8,953 bases of DNA, taken from positions 1 through 8,953 of the forward strand of contig SPCK01000063.1 of NCBI GenBank assembly GCA_004525355.1. The letters are read 5' to 3'. The translations under genes were made by a program, and so were the position numbers. This document shows positions 1 to 6,661 of this stretch, in pieces; the first letter of the stretch is position 1, and each line of letters opens with the position of its first letter. This stretch comes from Spirochaetales bacterium. GTDB taxonomy: Bacteria; Spirochaetota; Spirochaetia; Treponematales; UBA12059. The notes below the pieces were generated by a model that searched no databases, was not told where the DNA came from, and worked only from the letters and a program-made list of their open reading frames with translations.

Positions 1-3000
1 ATGGCTTGCCTGTCGGATTCCATCTTGGCCTTGCCATTCTGGGTACCAGTGGCCATCAGGTCCTCGGGCTTGACCTGCCCCAGATCGTAGCGTTCCTGGT
101 AGGCTATGGCCAGGTCGCGGAACACGTAATCCAGGACGCTCGTGGCCATCTTGATATATTCGTGTCCCTGTATCATGCCATTGGGTTCGAAGCGGCTGAA
201 AGTAAAGGCGTCTACATATTCTTCGAGCGGCACGCCGTACTGCAGACCAAGCGAAACGGCGATGGCGAAGGAATTGAGGAGGCTTCTGAAGGCGGCACCT
301 TCCTTGTGCATGTCCAGGAATATCTCGCCAAGGCGGCCATCGTCGTACTCGCCGGTGCGCAGGAATATGGAATGGCCGGCAATCTTGGCCTTCTGGGTAT
401 AACCGGAACGCCGGTTGGGAAGGCTGCGCCTCTGGTTCGTGCCGGTAATGCGTTCCTGAATGGAACCCGTGCTTTCGGGCAGGGCGGGATCGTTCTGGAT
501 GGCTATGAGGCCTTCCGCCAGTGGATCAGAACCGGCCGCGATGGACGACAGGGGCTGGGAGAGCTTGGATCCGTCGCGGTAGAGCGCAATCGACTTGAGC
601 ATGCTTTTCCATGCCATCATGTACGCGCCTTTGACGTCCTCGTATGTGGCTGAATTGGGCATGTTGATGGTCTTCGATATGGCACCGGACACGAAAGGCT
701 GGGTGGCGGCCATCATAGCCACATGCGCTTCCCAGGCGATGGATCGAACGGCGTTCCTCCCCGAGGGAGTCGCAGTATCGAATACCTGATAATGGCCTTT
801 CTTGACATGGGGGGCTCCCTCGATGCCCATGGAGCCGCAGGCCCAGAGTTCTGCCGCCACGATATCGTCAGCGGAGAAACCCAGGTACGCAAGGATATCG
901 AACCCCTCCGCGGACCGGATCTCCGCGACGGCGCCTAGCGCATCGTAGGCCGCACTACCGAGCACAAAAAGATTGAAGGCCGCATCCAGTCCCATGGCGT
1001 CGCGTAGCGCCCTGTCGGCCTTCCGTAAGGCATCCTCGGGCAGGCCCTTGGCCAGGAGCGCCTCCAACGACAGCAGGCCGGGCGCGCCTGCCAAGGTTCC
1101 GGTACCGACCATATAGGTTCTGATATCCTCGATCTGTTCCTCGGAATAGCCAAGTGCCTGCAGAGCTGGGACTACCGATTGGTTGACAATCTTGAAGTAC
1201 CCGCCACCGGCAAGTTTCTTGAACTTTACCAGGGCAAAGTCCGGTTCGATTCCCGTTGTATCGCAATCCATGAGCAGGCCGATGGTTCCCGTCGGTGCTA
1301 TCGCCGAGGTCTGGGCGTTACGATACCCATGCTTTTCTCCGAGGGCGACTGCCTCGTCCCAGACGGCGCGCGCGGCTGCCACCAGGTAATCTGGCGTCTT
1401 GTCGGCCTTGAGCCCATGCGGCTTGACCGACAGATTCTCGTATTCGTTCGGAGCCGCGTCGTAGACCGCCCGGCGATGGTTCCGGATGACGCGAAGCATA
1501 TCATTGGCGTTTGCTCCGTAGCGGGCAAAGGGACCGAAGGCTGCAGCCATGCGAGCCGATTGAGCGTATGCCTCGCCGGTCATGATGGCGGACAGGGCGG
1601 CGGCTGTCGCGCGGCCTTCTTCGGAATCGTAGGGTTGGCCCATCAACATCAGGAGGGTTCCCAGATTCGCGTAGCCCAGTCCGAGCGTGCGGTAGTCGTA
1701 ACTTTTCCTGGCTATTTCCCTGGAGGGGAACTGGGCCATCACGACGGAAATCTCAAGGATGGTCGTCCAGTGCCTGACGGCGTGCCGGTATGCCTCGTCG
1801 TCGAATCTGGCCGCTTTTTCGTCATAGAATGATGCCAGATTGAGAGACGCCAGATTGCACGCGGTATCGTCCAGGAACATGTATTCCGAGCAGGGGTTGG
1901 AGCCGCGAATCTCGCCGTCCGCCGGGCAGGTATGCCAATCGTTGATGGTGGTATGGAACTGCAGGCCGGGGTCTGCGCACTGCCACGCGGCGCGGGATAT
2001 TTTATCCCAGAGCACGCGCGCCTTGACCGTTTTCATGGTCTTTCCGCCGCGTCGCATGGTCAGGGCCCAGTCCTTGTTCTTGATGACCGCTTCCATGAAG
2101 GTATCCGTGACGCGAACCGAGTTGTTTGAAGCCTGCCCGGAAACGGTGTTGTAAGCCTCTCCCTCCCAATTGGTATCGAAGACGGCATTTTCCATGTCCG
2201 GGTCCCCGTCTGCGATGCGCCTGAGCGCCCGATAGATGTACGACCCGGGAAGCCCCGCGTCGAGCGCCTCATGGGCCGCCCTGCGCAGGATCGGATTGGC
2301 TTCGAAGCTCAGCCGTTCATGCGGCGGGATCGATGCGTTGGCCGCAGCGTCGCGAAGGGCCAGGACGTGGCGATTGATCGACTGCGAGCCGGCCACGAGG
2401 CTCGCTACCTTGTGTTCCTCGCCCGTTTTCCATTCGATGAAGGTTTCGATATCGGGGTGATCCACGTCCAGGATAACCATCTTGGCCGCCCGGCGGGTCG
2501 TGCCACCTGACTTGATGGCGCTGGCCGAACGGTCGGCTATCTTGAGGAAGGACAATAACCCGCTGGAGAATCCGCCTCCGGACAGGGGTTCGTTGAGGGC
2601 ACGAATCCTGGAGAAATTGGATCCCGTTCCAGACCCGTACTTGAACAGCCTTGCTTCGCGTTCCACCAAGTCTATGATGCCGCCTTCATTGACCAGGTCG
2701 TCCTCTACATTCAGGATAAAGCACGCGTGGGGCTGAGGCCGCTCGTAAGCGCTGGTCGAGGCGACCACTTGGTCGGTTTCCGGATCGACGTAGAAGTGAC
2801 CCTGGGCCGGTCCTTCCAGGCCGTAGGCTCCGTGCAGGCCCGTGTTGAACCACTGAGGACTGTTCGGGGCGGCCATCTGGAGGGCCAGCATTCGGCAGGT
2901 CTCGTCGTAGAAGGCTTTCTCGTCGGTTTCCGAATCGAAATATCCGGCCTTGCGCCCCCAGAGCAGCCACGTATACGCGAGGCGATGAAAGACCTGCCTG

Positions 3001-3290
3001 GCATCATGCTCACTGCCGGGATTGGGGGATGCCCCGGCGAGGGCTTGCTGGTCATCGGGTACCCATGAGCGCCAAGCCTCGGCTCTGTCGCTGGGAACGC
3101 CAGCCTTGCGGAAATATTTCTGTGCCATGATGTCGGTGGCGATCTGGCTCCATGAAGATGGCACGATGACGCCGTCCATGCGGAATACCACCCGTCCATC
3201 GGGATTTCGTATTTCCGATACCCGTTTTTCCCAGGCAATGCCCTGGTAAGGCCCCTTGCCCGATTTGGTAAAACGACGTTCCATCTGCAT
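1..3290 (-). CDS. nrdJ: Adenosylcobalamin-dependent (class II) ribonucleotide reductase, C-terminus cut by window edge
   Basis: Reduces ribonucleotides to deoxyribonucleotides in the cytoplasm, using adenosylcobalamin to generate the thiyl radical, so it needs neither oxygen nor a separate radical subunit. The frame is open without a stop for 1096 codons. Residues about 170-910 form the catalytic barrel. C190 (in PHACF) and C478 (in DTACNL) match the redox cysteine pair, and C467 (in NPCSE) matches the thiyl-radical cysteine; the 11-residue gap between C467 and C478 is typical of class II enzymes. The phosphate-binding PTGTIG begins at P666. A TSCPD-type region follows at about 955-1065 ([25 protein letters not shown]). 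No N-terminal ATP-cone and no intein are evident. The usual C-terminal CxxC tail of these roughly 1200-residue proteins would lie beyond position 1. The first of two nearby ATGs is chosen because AGGAGG lies 6 bases upstream of it. Transcribed divergently from the neighbouring operon. Family assignment is very secure. Confidence 0.97.
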   Translation of the reverse strand, partial: MQMERRFTKSGKGPYQGIAWEKRVSEIRNPDGRVVFRMDGVIVPSSWSQIATDIMAQKYFRKAGVPSDRAEAWRSWVPDDQQALAGASPNPGSEHDARQVFHRLAYTWLLWGRKAGYFDSETDEKAFYDETCRMLALQMAAPNSPQWFNTGLHGAYGLEGPAQGHFYVDPETDQVVASTSAYERPQPHACFILNVEDDLVNEGGIIDLVEREARLFKYGSGTGSNFSRIRALNEPLSGGGFSSGLLSFLKIADRSASAIKSGGTTRRAAKMVILDVDHPDIETFIEWKTGEEHKVASLVAGSQSINRHVLALRDAAANASIPPHERLSFEANPILRRAAHEALDAGLPGSYIYRALRRIADGDPDMENAVFDTNWEGEAYNTVSGQASNNSVRVTDTFMEAVIKNKDWALTMRRGGKTMKTVKARVLWDKISRAAWQCADPGLQFHTTINDWHTCPADGEIRGSNPCSEYMFLDDTACNLASLNLASFYDEKAARFDDEAYRHAVRHWTTILEISVVMAQFPSREIARKSYDYRTLGLGYANLGTLLMLMGQPYDSEEGRATAAALSAIMTGEAYAQSARMAAAFGPFARYGANANDMLRVIRNHRRAVYDAAPNEYENLSVKPHGLKADKTPDYLVAAARAVWDEAVALGEKHGYRNAQTSAIAPTGTIGLLMDCDTTGIEPDFALVKFKKLAGGGYFKIVNQSVVPALQALGYSEEQIEDIRTYMVGTGTLAGAPGLLSLEALLAKGLPEDALRKADRALRDAMGLDAAFNLFVLGSAAYDALGAVAEIRSAEGFDILAYLGFSADDIVAAELWACGSMGIEGAPHVKKGHYQVFDTATPSGRNAVRSIAWEAHVAMMAATQPFVSGAISKTINMPNSATYEDVKGAYMMAWKSMLKSIALYRDGSKLSQPLSSIAAGSDPLAEGLIAIQNDPALPESTGSIQERITGTNQRRSLPNRRSGYTQKAKIAGHSIFLRTGEYDDGRLGEIFLDMHKEGAAFRSLLNSFAIAVSLGLQYGVPLEEYVDAFTFSRFEPNGMIQGHEYIKMATSVLDYVFRDLAIAYQERYDLGQVKPEDLMATGTQNGKAKMESDRQA

Positions 3291-3296
3291 TAAATT

Positions 3297-3302
3297 CCTC
3301 CT
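3297..3302 (-). promoter_or_regulatory. Ribosome-binding site of nrdJ
   Basis: A full AGGAGG on the minus strand ends 6 bases before the ATG at 3290. This spacing favours that ATG over the in-frame ATG two codons later (3284), which would have a 12-base spacing. Confidence 0.85.
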
Positions 3303-3310
3303 GAAGCCTG

Positions 3311-3337
3311 TACGGGTATCCTTTGACTTTTCCCGTA
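3311..3337. repeat. Inverted repeat flanking the operon's -35 box
   Basis: TACGGG at 3311-3316 and CCCGTA at 3332-3337 form a perfect 6-base inverted repeat with a 15-base spacer. The spacer contains the TTGACT -35 hexamer. It could be a repressor site for the operon, or a hairpin in the nrdJ leader just upstream of its ribosome-binding site. Function is inferred only from position. Confidence 0.4.
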
Positions 3338-3352
3338 TAGTATCTTTATACT
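3323..3352 (+). promoter_or_regulatory. Probable sigma70-type promoter of the plus-strand operon
   Basis: TTGACT at 3323-3328 and TATACT at 3347-3352 are each one base away from the consensus hexamers and are separated by 18 bases. Transcription would start near 3359, leaving a leader of about 150 bases before the ATG at 3506. A second TATACT at 3373-3378 has no good -35 partner. Confidence 0.6.
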
Positions 3353-3377
3353 CAACAAGGGATATGAACAACTATAC
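3335..3377. repeat. Inverted repeat spanning the -10 region, possible operator
   Basis: GTATAGT (3335-3341) is the exact reverse complement of ACTATAC (3371-3377), with 29 bases between the arms. Nested inside is a smaller palindrome, AGTAT (3339-3343) and ATACT (3348-3352), which includes the -10 hexamer. Two AT-rich palindromic elements a few helical turns apart next to a ribonucleotide reductase gene recall paired NrdR boxes, but the bases do not fit the NrdR consensus as I remember it well enough to name them so. Confidence 0.35.
3345..3371 (-). promoter_or_regulatory. Weak candidate promoter for nrdJ
   Basis: On the minus strand, TTGTTC (3371-3366) is followed after 15 bases by TATAAA (3350-3345). 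The spacer is short and the -35 is only moderate, so this is tentative. If real, its -10 overlaps the -10 of the plus-strand promoter face to face, so the two units would compete for polymerase. No stronger minus-strand candidate was seen. Confidence 0.25.
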
Positions 3378-3498
3378 TACAGCTTGTATGGATTGGCCAG
3401 TAGGCACCAACAGAATGTATGAATGACAGTATTTTCATGGTTTTCTCTTCTGTTGCCCCAAGCTTGCTAAGGGCCGGGGATGGCCGGGCCGATAATGA

Positions 3499-3503
3499 AG
3501 GAG
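3499..3503 (+). promoter_or_regulatory. Ribosome-binding site at unusually short spacing before the radical SAM gene
   Basis: AGGAG (within GAAGGAGAT) ends only 2 bases before the ATG at 3506, closer than the usual 5-9 bases. No alternative ATG, GTG or TTG lies just downstream in frame, and the upstream in-frame ATG at 3419 has no Shine-Dalgarno sequence. The site therefore supports the 3506 start, though initiation may be inefficient. Confidence 0.55.
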
Positions 3504-3505
3504 AT

Positions 3506-5038
3506 ATGCGTACCATAGCCATAATTAACGCCACCGGAGCCAACGAATTCGCCTTCGAGCCTTTTGCCGATGGTCCCGGCTCGTTCAATCGAGTTCTTGA
3601 ACTCATGTGCTCCGTCGCGTCCCCGGACGATGTCCTCGTCTTGGCCGGTCCGGGCTTCCGGAATCCCGACGGCGTCGTTTTGCGTAATGTCGTGGAAAGC
3701 GGGGAGTGGAGCATGCGTAGCCTGCTCGATGCCGCGGTCACATTCGCCGCCGATCGGCACGACGCAGATGCGGTCGTCTACGGTCATGCCGATTCTCCGT
3801 TCCTGGATGGAGAGATGGCCGGTCGCCTGCTGGCCCTGCATCGGCGCTACCGGGCGGAGTACACGTACGCGGATGGCTACCCGCCGGGTTTCTCGGTCGA
3901 GATCCTTTCCACGCGCGCCCTTCCCAACATCGCACGACTCGCTTCAGCCAATGATATTCCTGCCGATCGTGACGGGCTGTTCGCGGTCATCCAGAAAGAC
4001 ATCAATTCCTACGATATAGAAACGGAACTGTCCCCCGTTGACCTCCGCGCCTATCGTTTTTCTCCACTGTGCGATACCAGACGCAACATGGTTTCGGCAC
4101 GGCGATTATGGGAAGCAGGCGTCAGGAACGCGGCCGACGTCGTGCGCGTGCTTCCGGAACGGCTCGATCTTCTCCGTAACCTACCGGCGTTCCTCTGGGT
4201 CCAGATCGCTGGCGGCTGTCTCCAGTCGTGTTCATACTGCCCGTATCCGCTCATGACCGGGGATCCGCGAAAGGTCGACGGATTCATGCCCGTCGCATCG
4301 TTCGAATCGATCATGGCACAGGCCGAGGCGCTGTGTGACGACCTGGTCGTCGATCTGTCGCTGTGGGGAGAACCATCGTTGCATCCGGAGTTTCCCGAGC
4401 TCGTCGATCGAGTGCTTGCCCGCCCGCGATTCACGCTTATCGTGGAGACAAGCGGGCTGGGTTGGAAGCCCGGGCTCGCCGAGCGCGTCGCCGCATCGGG
4501 AGGGTCCCGCGTCCAGTGGATCGTATCCCTCGACGAATCCGAAGAGACCGGCTATCACGCTCTTCGTGGTGACGGCTATGCTGAAGCGGTTGATTTTGCC
4601 GGCAGACTGGCTGCCGCGGCACCCGGTCGCGTGCACATCCAGGCCGTCCGCATGACATCCAACGAGGAGCGGCTTGAATCCTTCTATCGTGGATGGAAAA
4701 AAATATCGGAAAAGGTAATCATCCAGAAATTTGATTCGTTCGCCGGACTGCTGCCGGATCAGTCGGTAGCGGATCTCACGCCGCTCGTGCGGTATCCGTG
4801 CAGACATCTGGCCCGGGATATGGCGGTGCTCCTGGACGGTTCGGTTCCGTCGTGCAAGCATTGTCTCGTACGAGGCGCCGATGGTTCAGTGAACTACGCC
4901 AAGATCCTCGGCAACGCCTTCGACGGAGGGCTGGCAAGGGCATGGGAAGCCGGGGAACAATGGTACCAGGCGCATATCGACGGCGAGTATCCGGGTCCAT
5001 GCGAGGCGTGCGATGAATACCATACCTTTAACGCTTGA
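3506..5038 (+). CDS. Radical SAM/SPASM protein with N-terminal nucleotidyltransferase-like domain (spiro-SPASM-like)
   Basis: A 510-residue protein with three parts. Residues 1 to about 200 resemble the SpsF/CMP-sugar cytidylyltransferase fold: there is an ADSPFLDGE segment and YPPGFSVEIL, comparable with the PVGMGVEVV of the SpsF-like protein two genes downstream. The nucleotide-binding signature RLPxK is missing, so this domain is probably not an active transferase. The radical SAM core follows, with cluster ligands C238, C242 and C245 (CxxxCxxC) that bind the [4Fe-4S] cluster cleaving S-adenosylmethionine. The C-terminal SPASM-type region has C432, C450, C453, C499 and C502, enough for one auxiliary cluster. 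No signal peptide or membrane segment is seen, so it is likely cytoplasmic. It is the first gene of the operon, and its 3' end overlaps the next gene by 26 bases. The reaction is unknown; the context suggests a radical modification of a sugar or nucleotide sugar. An alternative start at 3419 would add 29 residues. Confidence 0.88.
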   Translation: MRTIAIINATGANEFAFEPFADGPGSFNRVLELMCSVASPDDVLVLAGPGFRNPDGVVLRNVVESGEWSMRSLLDAAVTFAADRHDADAVVYGHADSPFLDGEMAGRLLALHRRYRAEYTYADGYPPGFSVEILSTRALPNIARLASANDIPADRDGLFAVIQKDINSYDIETELSPVDLRAYRFSPLCDTRRNMVSARRLWEAGVRNAADVVRVLPERLDLLRNLPAFLWVQIAGGCLQSCSYCPYPLMTGDPRKVDGFMPVASFESIMAQAEALCDDLVVDLSLWGEPSLHPEFPELVDRVLARPRFTLIVETSGLGWKPGLAERVAASGGSRVQWIVSLDESEETGYHALRGDGYAEAVDFAGRLAAAAPGRVHIQAVRMTSNEERLESFYRGWKKISEKVIIQKFDSFAGLLPDQSVADLTPLVRYPCRHLARDMAVLLDGSVPSCKHCLVRGADGSVNYAKILGNAFDGGLARAWEAGEQWYQAHIDGEYPGPCEACDEYHTFNA

Positions 5039-5975
5039 GGCGCGGAAGCCGACCTATACGGTAATCGGGGGAAGCCGCGGCCGGAATTGTCCGGAAGATT
5101 TTCCCGTCTCGATTCTGTTGCTCAATCGCGGTTCCCGACTGTATCGCGCCTCCTTGTTCCAGGAATTGACCGATATCGGTTTCGATTCGATTATTTCCAT
5201 CGAGACCAACCCCGATTCGCCCGAGCTGGAGACGCTGGCCGCGCGTTTTCACCGGGTTCGCTTCATTGTCTTCAAGGAAAACATTTCGATAGGCGACCAG
5301 ATCAATGTGGGCATGCGCGAGTCCTGCGCGCCATACGTATTCGTATTGTGGAACGATCTTCGCCTTGCCACGAGCGCGCTGTCCAGTCGTTTCTTCGATC
5401 GCGTAGTAGAACTCGACGCGGCTTGCCTGGTACCGTATCTTGGTTCCGCCTCCGGAGAGCCCATGCCATCCATGATGCATCCCGCCTTGGACGGCCAGTC
5501 GTTGCGGATAGTCCCCTTGCCGCCGCGAAAAGACGGAGAAAAAAGTCTCTTCCCATTCGACCTGTGCGGCATTTATTCACGGGAGCGGTTCATCCTGGGC
5601 GGCGGCTTCGATTGGACCATTCCCAATCCATACTGGCAACGACTCGATTACGGCATGAGGACCTGGCTCTGGGGCGAGCGCATCGTGTTTGCCCAGGCTT
5701 TAAAGCTGAATTACCAGAATCAGCCTCCGGCCCTCGATCTTACCCCCGATGAGAGTTATGGGCGTTTCTGGCTCAAAAACCTGGCGCCGCGGTATCGGGC
5801 GGATTCCGCGTATCTTCCCGGAATTCGTTTTACCCGTTTTCTCCTGCGATCGAGGATGAATCCTTTCGTCGCCTGGCGTGAATTCAATGCCGCGCGGACT
5901 TGGGTACGGACAACGTCCTTCAGGTTCAAGCAGGACGCAGCAAGGCTCATAGACTTGTGGGACCCGCTTTCATGA
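5013..5975 (+). CDS. Family 2-like (GT-A fold) glycosyltransferase
   Basis: A 320-residue protein. The N-terminal part (about 30-120) has the GT-A pattern: VSILLLNRGS opens the nucleotide-binding strand, GDQINVG at 94-100 corresponds to the conserved helix of family 2 enzymes, and FVLWNDLR at 110-117 occupies the place of the metal-binding DxD. Only D115 is acidic there, so metal binding may differ. A later segment, CGIYSRERF followed by GGGFDW and a D-Y-G-M-R stretch, resembles the acceptor-binding half of such enzymes. No transmembrane helix is evident, although the C-terminus is rich in arginine and aromatic residues and could touch the membrane. The start ATG lies inside the preceding gene with GAGG 6 bases upstream. 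Likely role: transfer of the sugar made by the neighbouring genes. Donor and acceptor cannot be inferred. The family assignment rests on pattern recognition and could be loose. Confidence 0.75.
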   Translation: MNTIPLTLEARKPTYTVIGGSRGRNCPEDFPVSILLLNRGSRLYRASLFQELTDIGFDSIISIETNPDSPELETLAARFHRVRFIVFKENISIGDQINVGMRESCAPYVFVLWNDLRLATSALSSRFFDRVVELDAACLVPYLGSASGEPMPSMMHPALDGQSLRIVPLPPRKDGEKSLFPFDLCGIYSRERFILGGGFDWTIPNPYWQRLDYGMRTWLWGERIVFAQALKLNYQNQPPALDLTPDESYGRFWLKNLAPRYRADSAYLPGIRFTRFLLRSRMNPFVAWREFNAARTWVRTTSFRFKQDAARLIDLWDPLS

Positions 5976-6661
5976 GCGGAATCGAGCCGGCGGTCGTAAT
6001 TGTACAGATGCGCCTGGATTCAAGCCGCCTGCCTCGAAAGGCCCTGCTTCCGCTTGGTGGCGTTACACTGGCGGAAGCGGTCATGCGTCGTCTGTCCCGG
6101 ATTCGCGCAGACGGATATATACTCGCAAGCGACGATGATGGAGCACGAGAATTGGGTCCGCGGGCTCGCAGTCTGGGTTTCGACGTTGTTGCCGGTCCAA
6201 AGGACGATGTACTGGCTCGATACATCCTTGCGGTACGCTACAGCCACGCATCGTTGATAGTCAGGGCAACAGGCGACAATCCGCTTGTCTCCTACGAGCT
6301 TGCCGCGTCATTGATGGCGCGATCCATGTCCAGCGGAGCCGATTACTCGGGCTATGTTGGCATGCCCGTCGGCATGGGCGTCGAGGTGGTCCGGGCCGAG
6401 GCCCTGCTCAAGGCCGATGGGGAGGCTACGTCCACCTACGACCGCGAGCATGTGTGTCCCTACCTTTATGAACGTCCCGATTCTTTCAGGGTCGACCGGC
6501 CTGAATGCCCGGAATCCTGGTATATGCCCGGGGGCCGGGTAACCGTGGACACCCCGGAAGATTACGATCGCGTCTGCCGTCTCGTTGCCGACTTGGGCCG
6601 TGATCCGACGGACGCTGCCGTGATGTCCTGGTTGGCCGACGAGGACGGAAGCCGCACGTGA
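5972..6661 (+). CDS. spsF: SpsF-family cytidylyltransferase-like protein (CMP-sugar synthetase type)
   Basis: A 229-residue protein close to the usual length for this family. The N-terminal signature runs from Q12 to K23 and ends in SSRLPRK, matching the Q-A-R-x-x-S-x-R-L-P-x-K nucleotide-binding motif of the CMP-KDO synthetase/acylneuraminate cytidylyltransferase superfamily. RATGDNPLV, GMPVGMGVEVV, YDREHVCPYLY and the C-terminal VDTPEDYDRV are all typical SpsF blocks. It probably activates a sugar acid or related sugar with a nucleotide for surface-glycan synthesis; the sugar is not known. The start is the ATG that overlaps the previous stop as ATGA, implying translational coupling. An in-frame ATG at 5900 would overlap the upstream gene by 76 bases and add a stretch before the family's normal N-terminus, so it is rejected. 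No clear Shine-Dalgarno precedes 5972. Confidence 0.88.
   Translation: MSGIEPAVVIVQMRLDSSRLPRKALLPLGGVTLAEAVMRRLSRIRADGYILASDDDGARELGPRARSLGFDVVAGPKDDVLARYILAVRYSHASLIVRATGDNPLVSYELAASLMARSMSSGADYSGYVGMPVGMGVEVVRAEALLKADGEATSTYDREHVCPYLYERPDSFRVDRPECPESWYMPGGRVTVDTPEDYDRVCRLVADLGRDPTDAAVMSWLADEDGSRT

Larger units (their letters stand above)
3291..3505. other. Divergent intergenic region between nrdJ and the sugar-modification operon
   Basis: These 215 bases separate two divergent genes and the part from 3321 to 3400 is visibly more AT-rich than the coding sequence. They contain the nrdJ ribosome-binding site, a probable plus-strand promoter, a weak minus-strand promoter candidate and overlapping inverted repeats. 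The frame of the downstream gene stays open back to an ATG at 3419, but 3419-3505 has no ribosome-binding site in front of it and is better read as untranslated leader. I see no cobalamin riboswitch: there is little room for one and no recognisable B12 box. Confidence 0.7.

Noticed and set aside
6..653. A 215-codon plus-strand open frame opposite nrdJ, and a similar 217-codon one at 1179-1832
   Set aside because: Both lie entirely antisense to the unmistakable nrdJ frame, have no recognisable domains and are the kind of open frame that GC-rich coding DNA produces on the opposite strand.
2711..3238. A 175-codon minus-strand open frame in another phase of the nrdJ region
   Set aside because: It is out of frame with nrdJ on the same strand, rich in P, R and S as expected for a shifted frame, and shows no motif.
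3353..3505. Possible cobalamin riboswitch or attenuator in the leader next to nrdJ
   Set aside because: The leader is on the strand opposite to nrdJ, no B12 box is visible, and no stem followed by a T run was found.
3352..3841. Minus-strand open frames (124 and 129 codons) opposite the start of the radical SAM gene
   Set aside because: They overlap the conserved plus-strand frame, show no domain, and no ribosome-binding site was identified for them.
4697..4703. A run of seven A bases in the radical SAM gene as a possible phase-variation or frameshift site
   Set aside because: The frame continues cleanly through it and the tract is too short to suggest regular slippage without other evidence.
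4232..4861. A 209-codon minus-strand open frame inside the radical SAM gene
   Set aside because: It is antisense to the cysteine motifs of the real gene and has no recognisable features.
5087..5752. A 221-codon plus-strand open frame inside the glycosyltransferase-like gene
   Set aside because: It is a shifted frame, very rich in arginine, with no motif; the overlapping frame has GT-A features and proper coupling to its neighbours.
5900..5971. An upstream ATG extending the SpsF-like protein by 24 residues
   Set aside because: The ATGA overlap at 5972 and the normal family N-terminus both favour the shorter protein.
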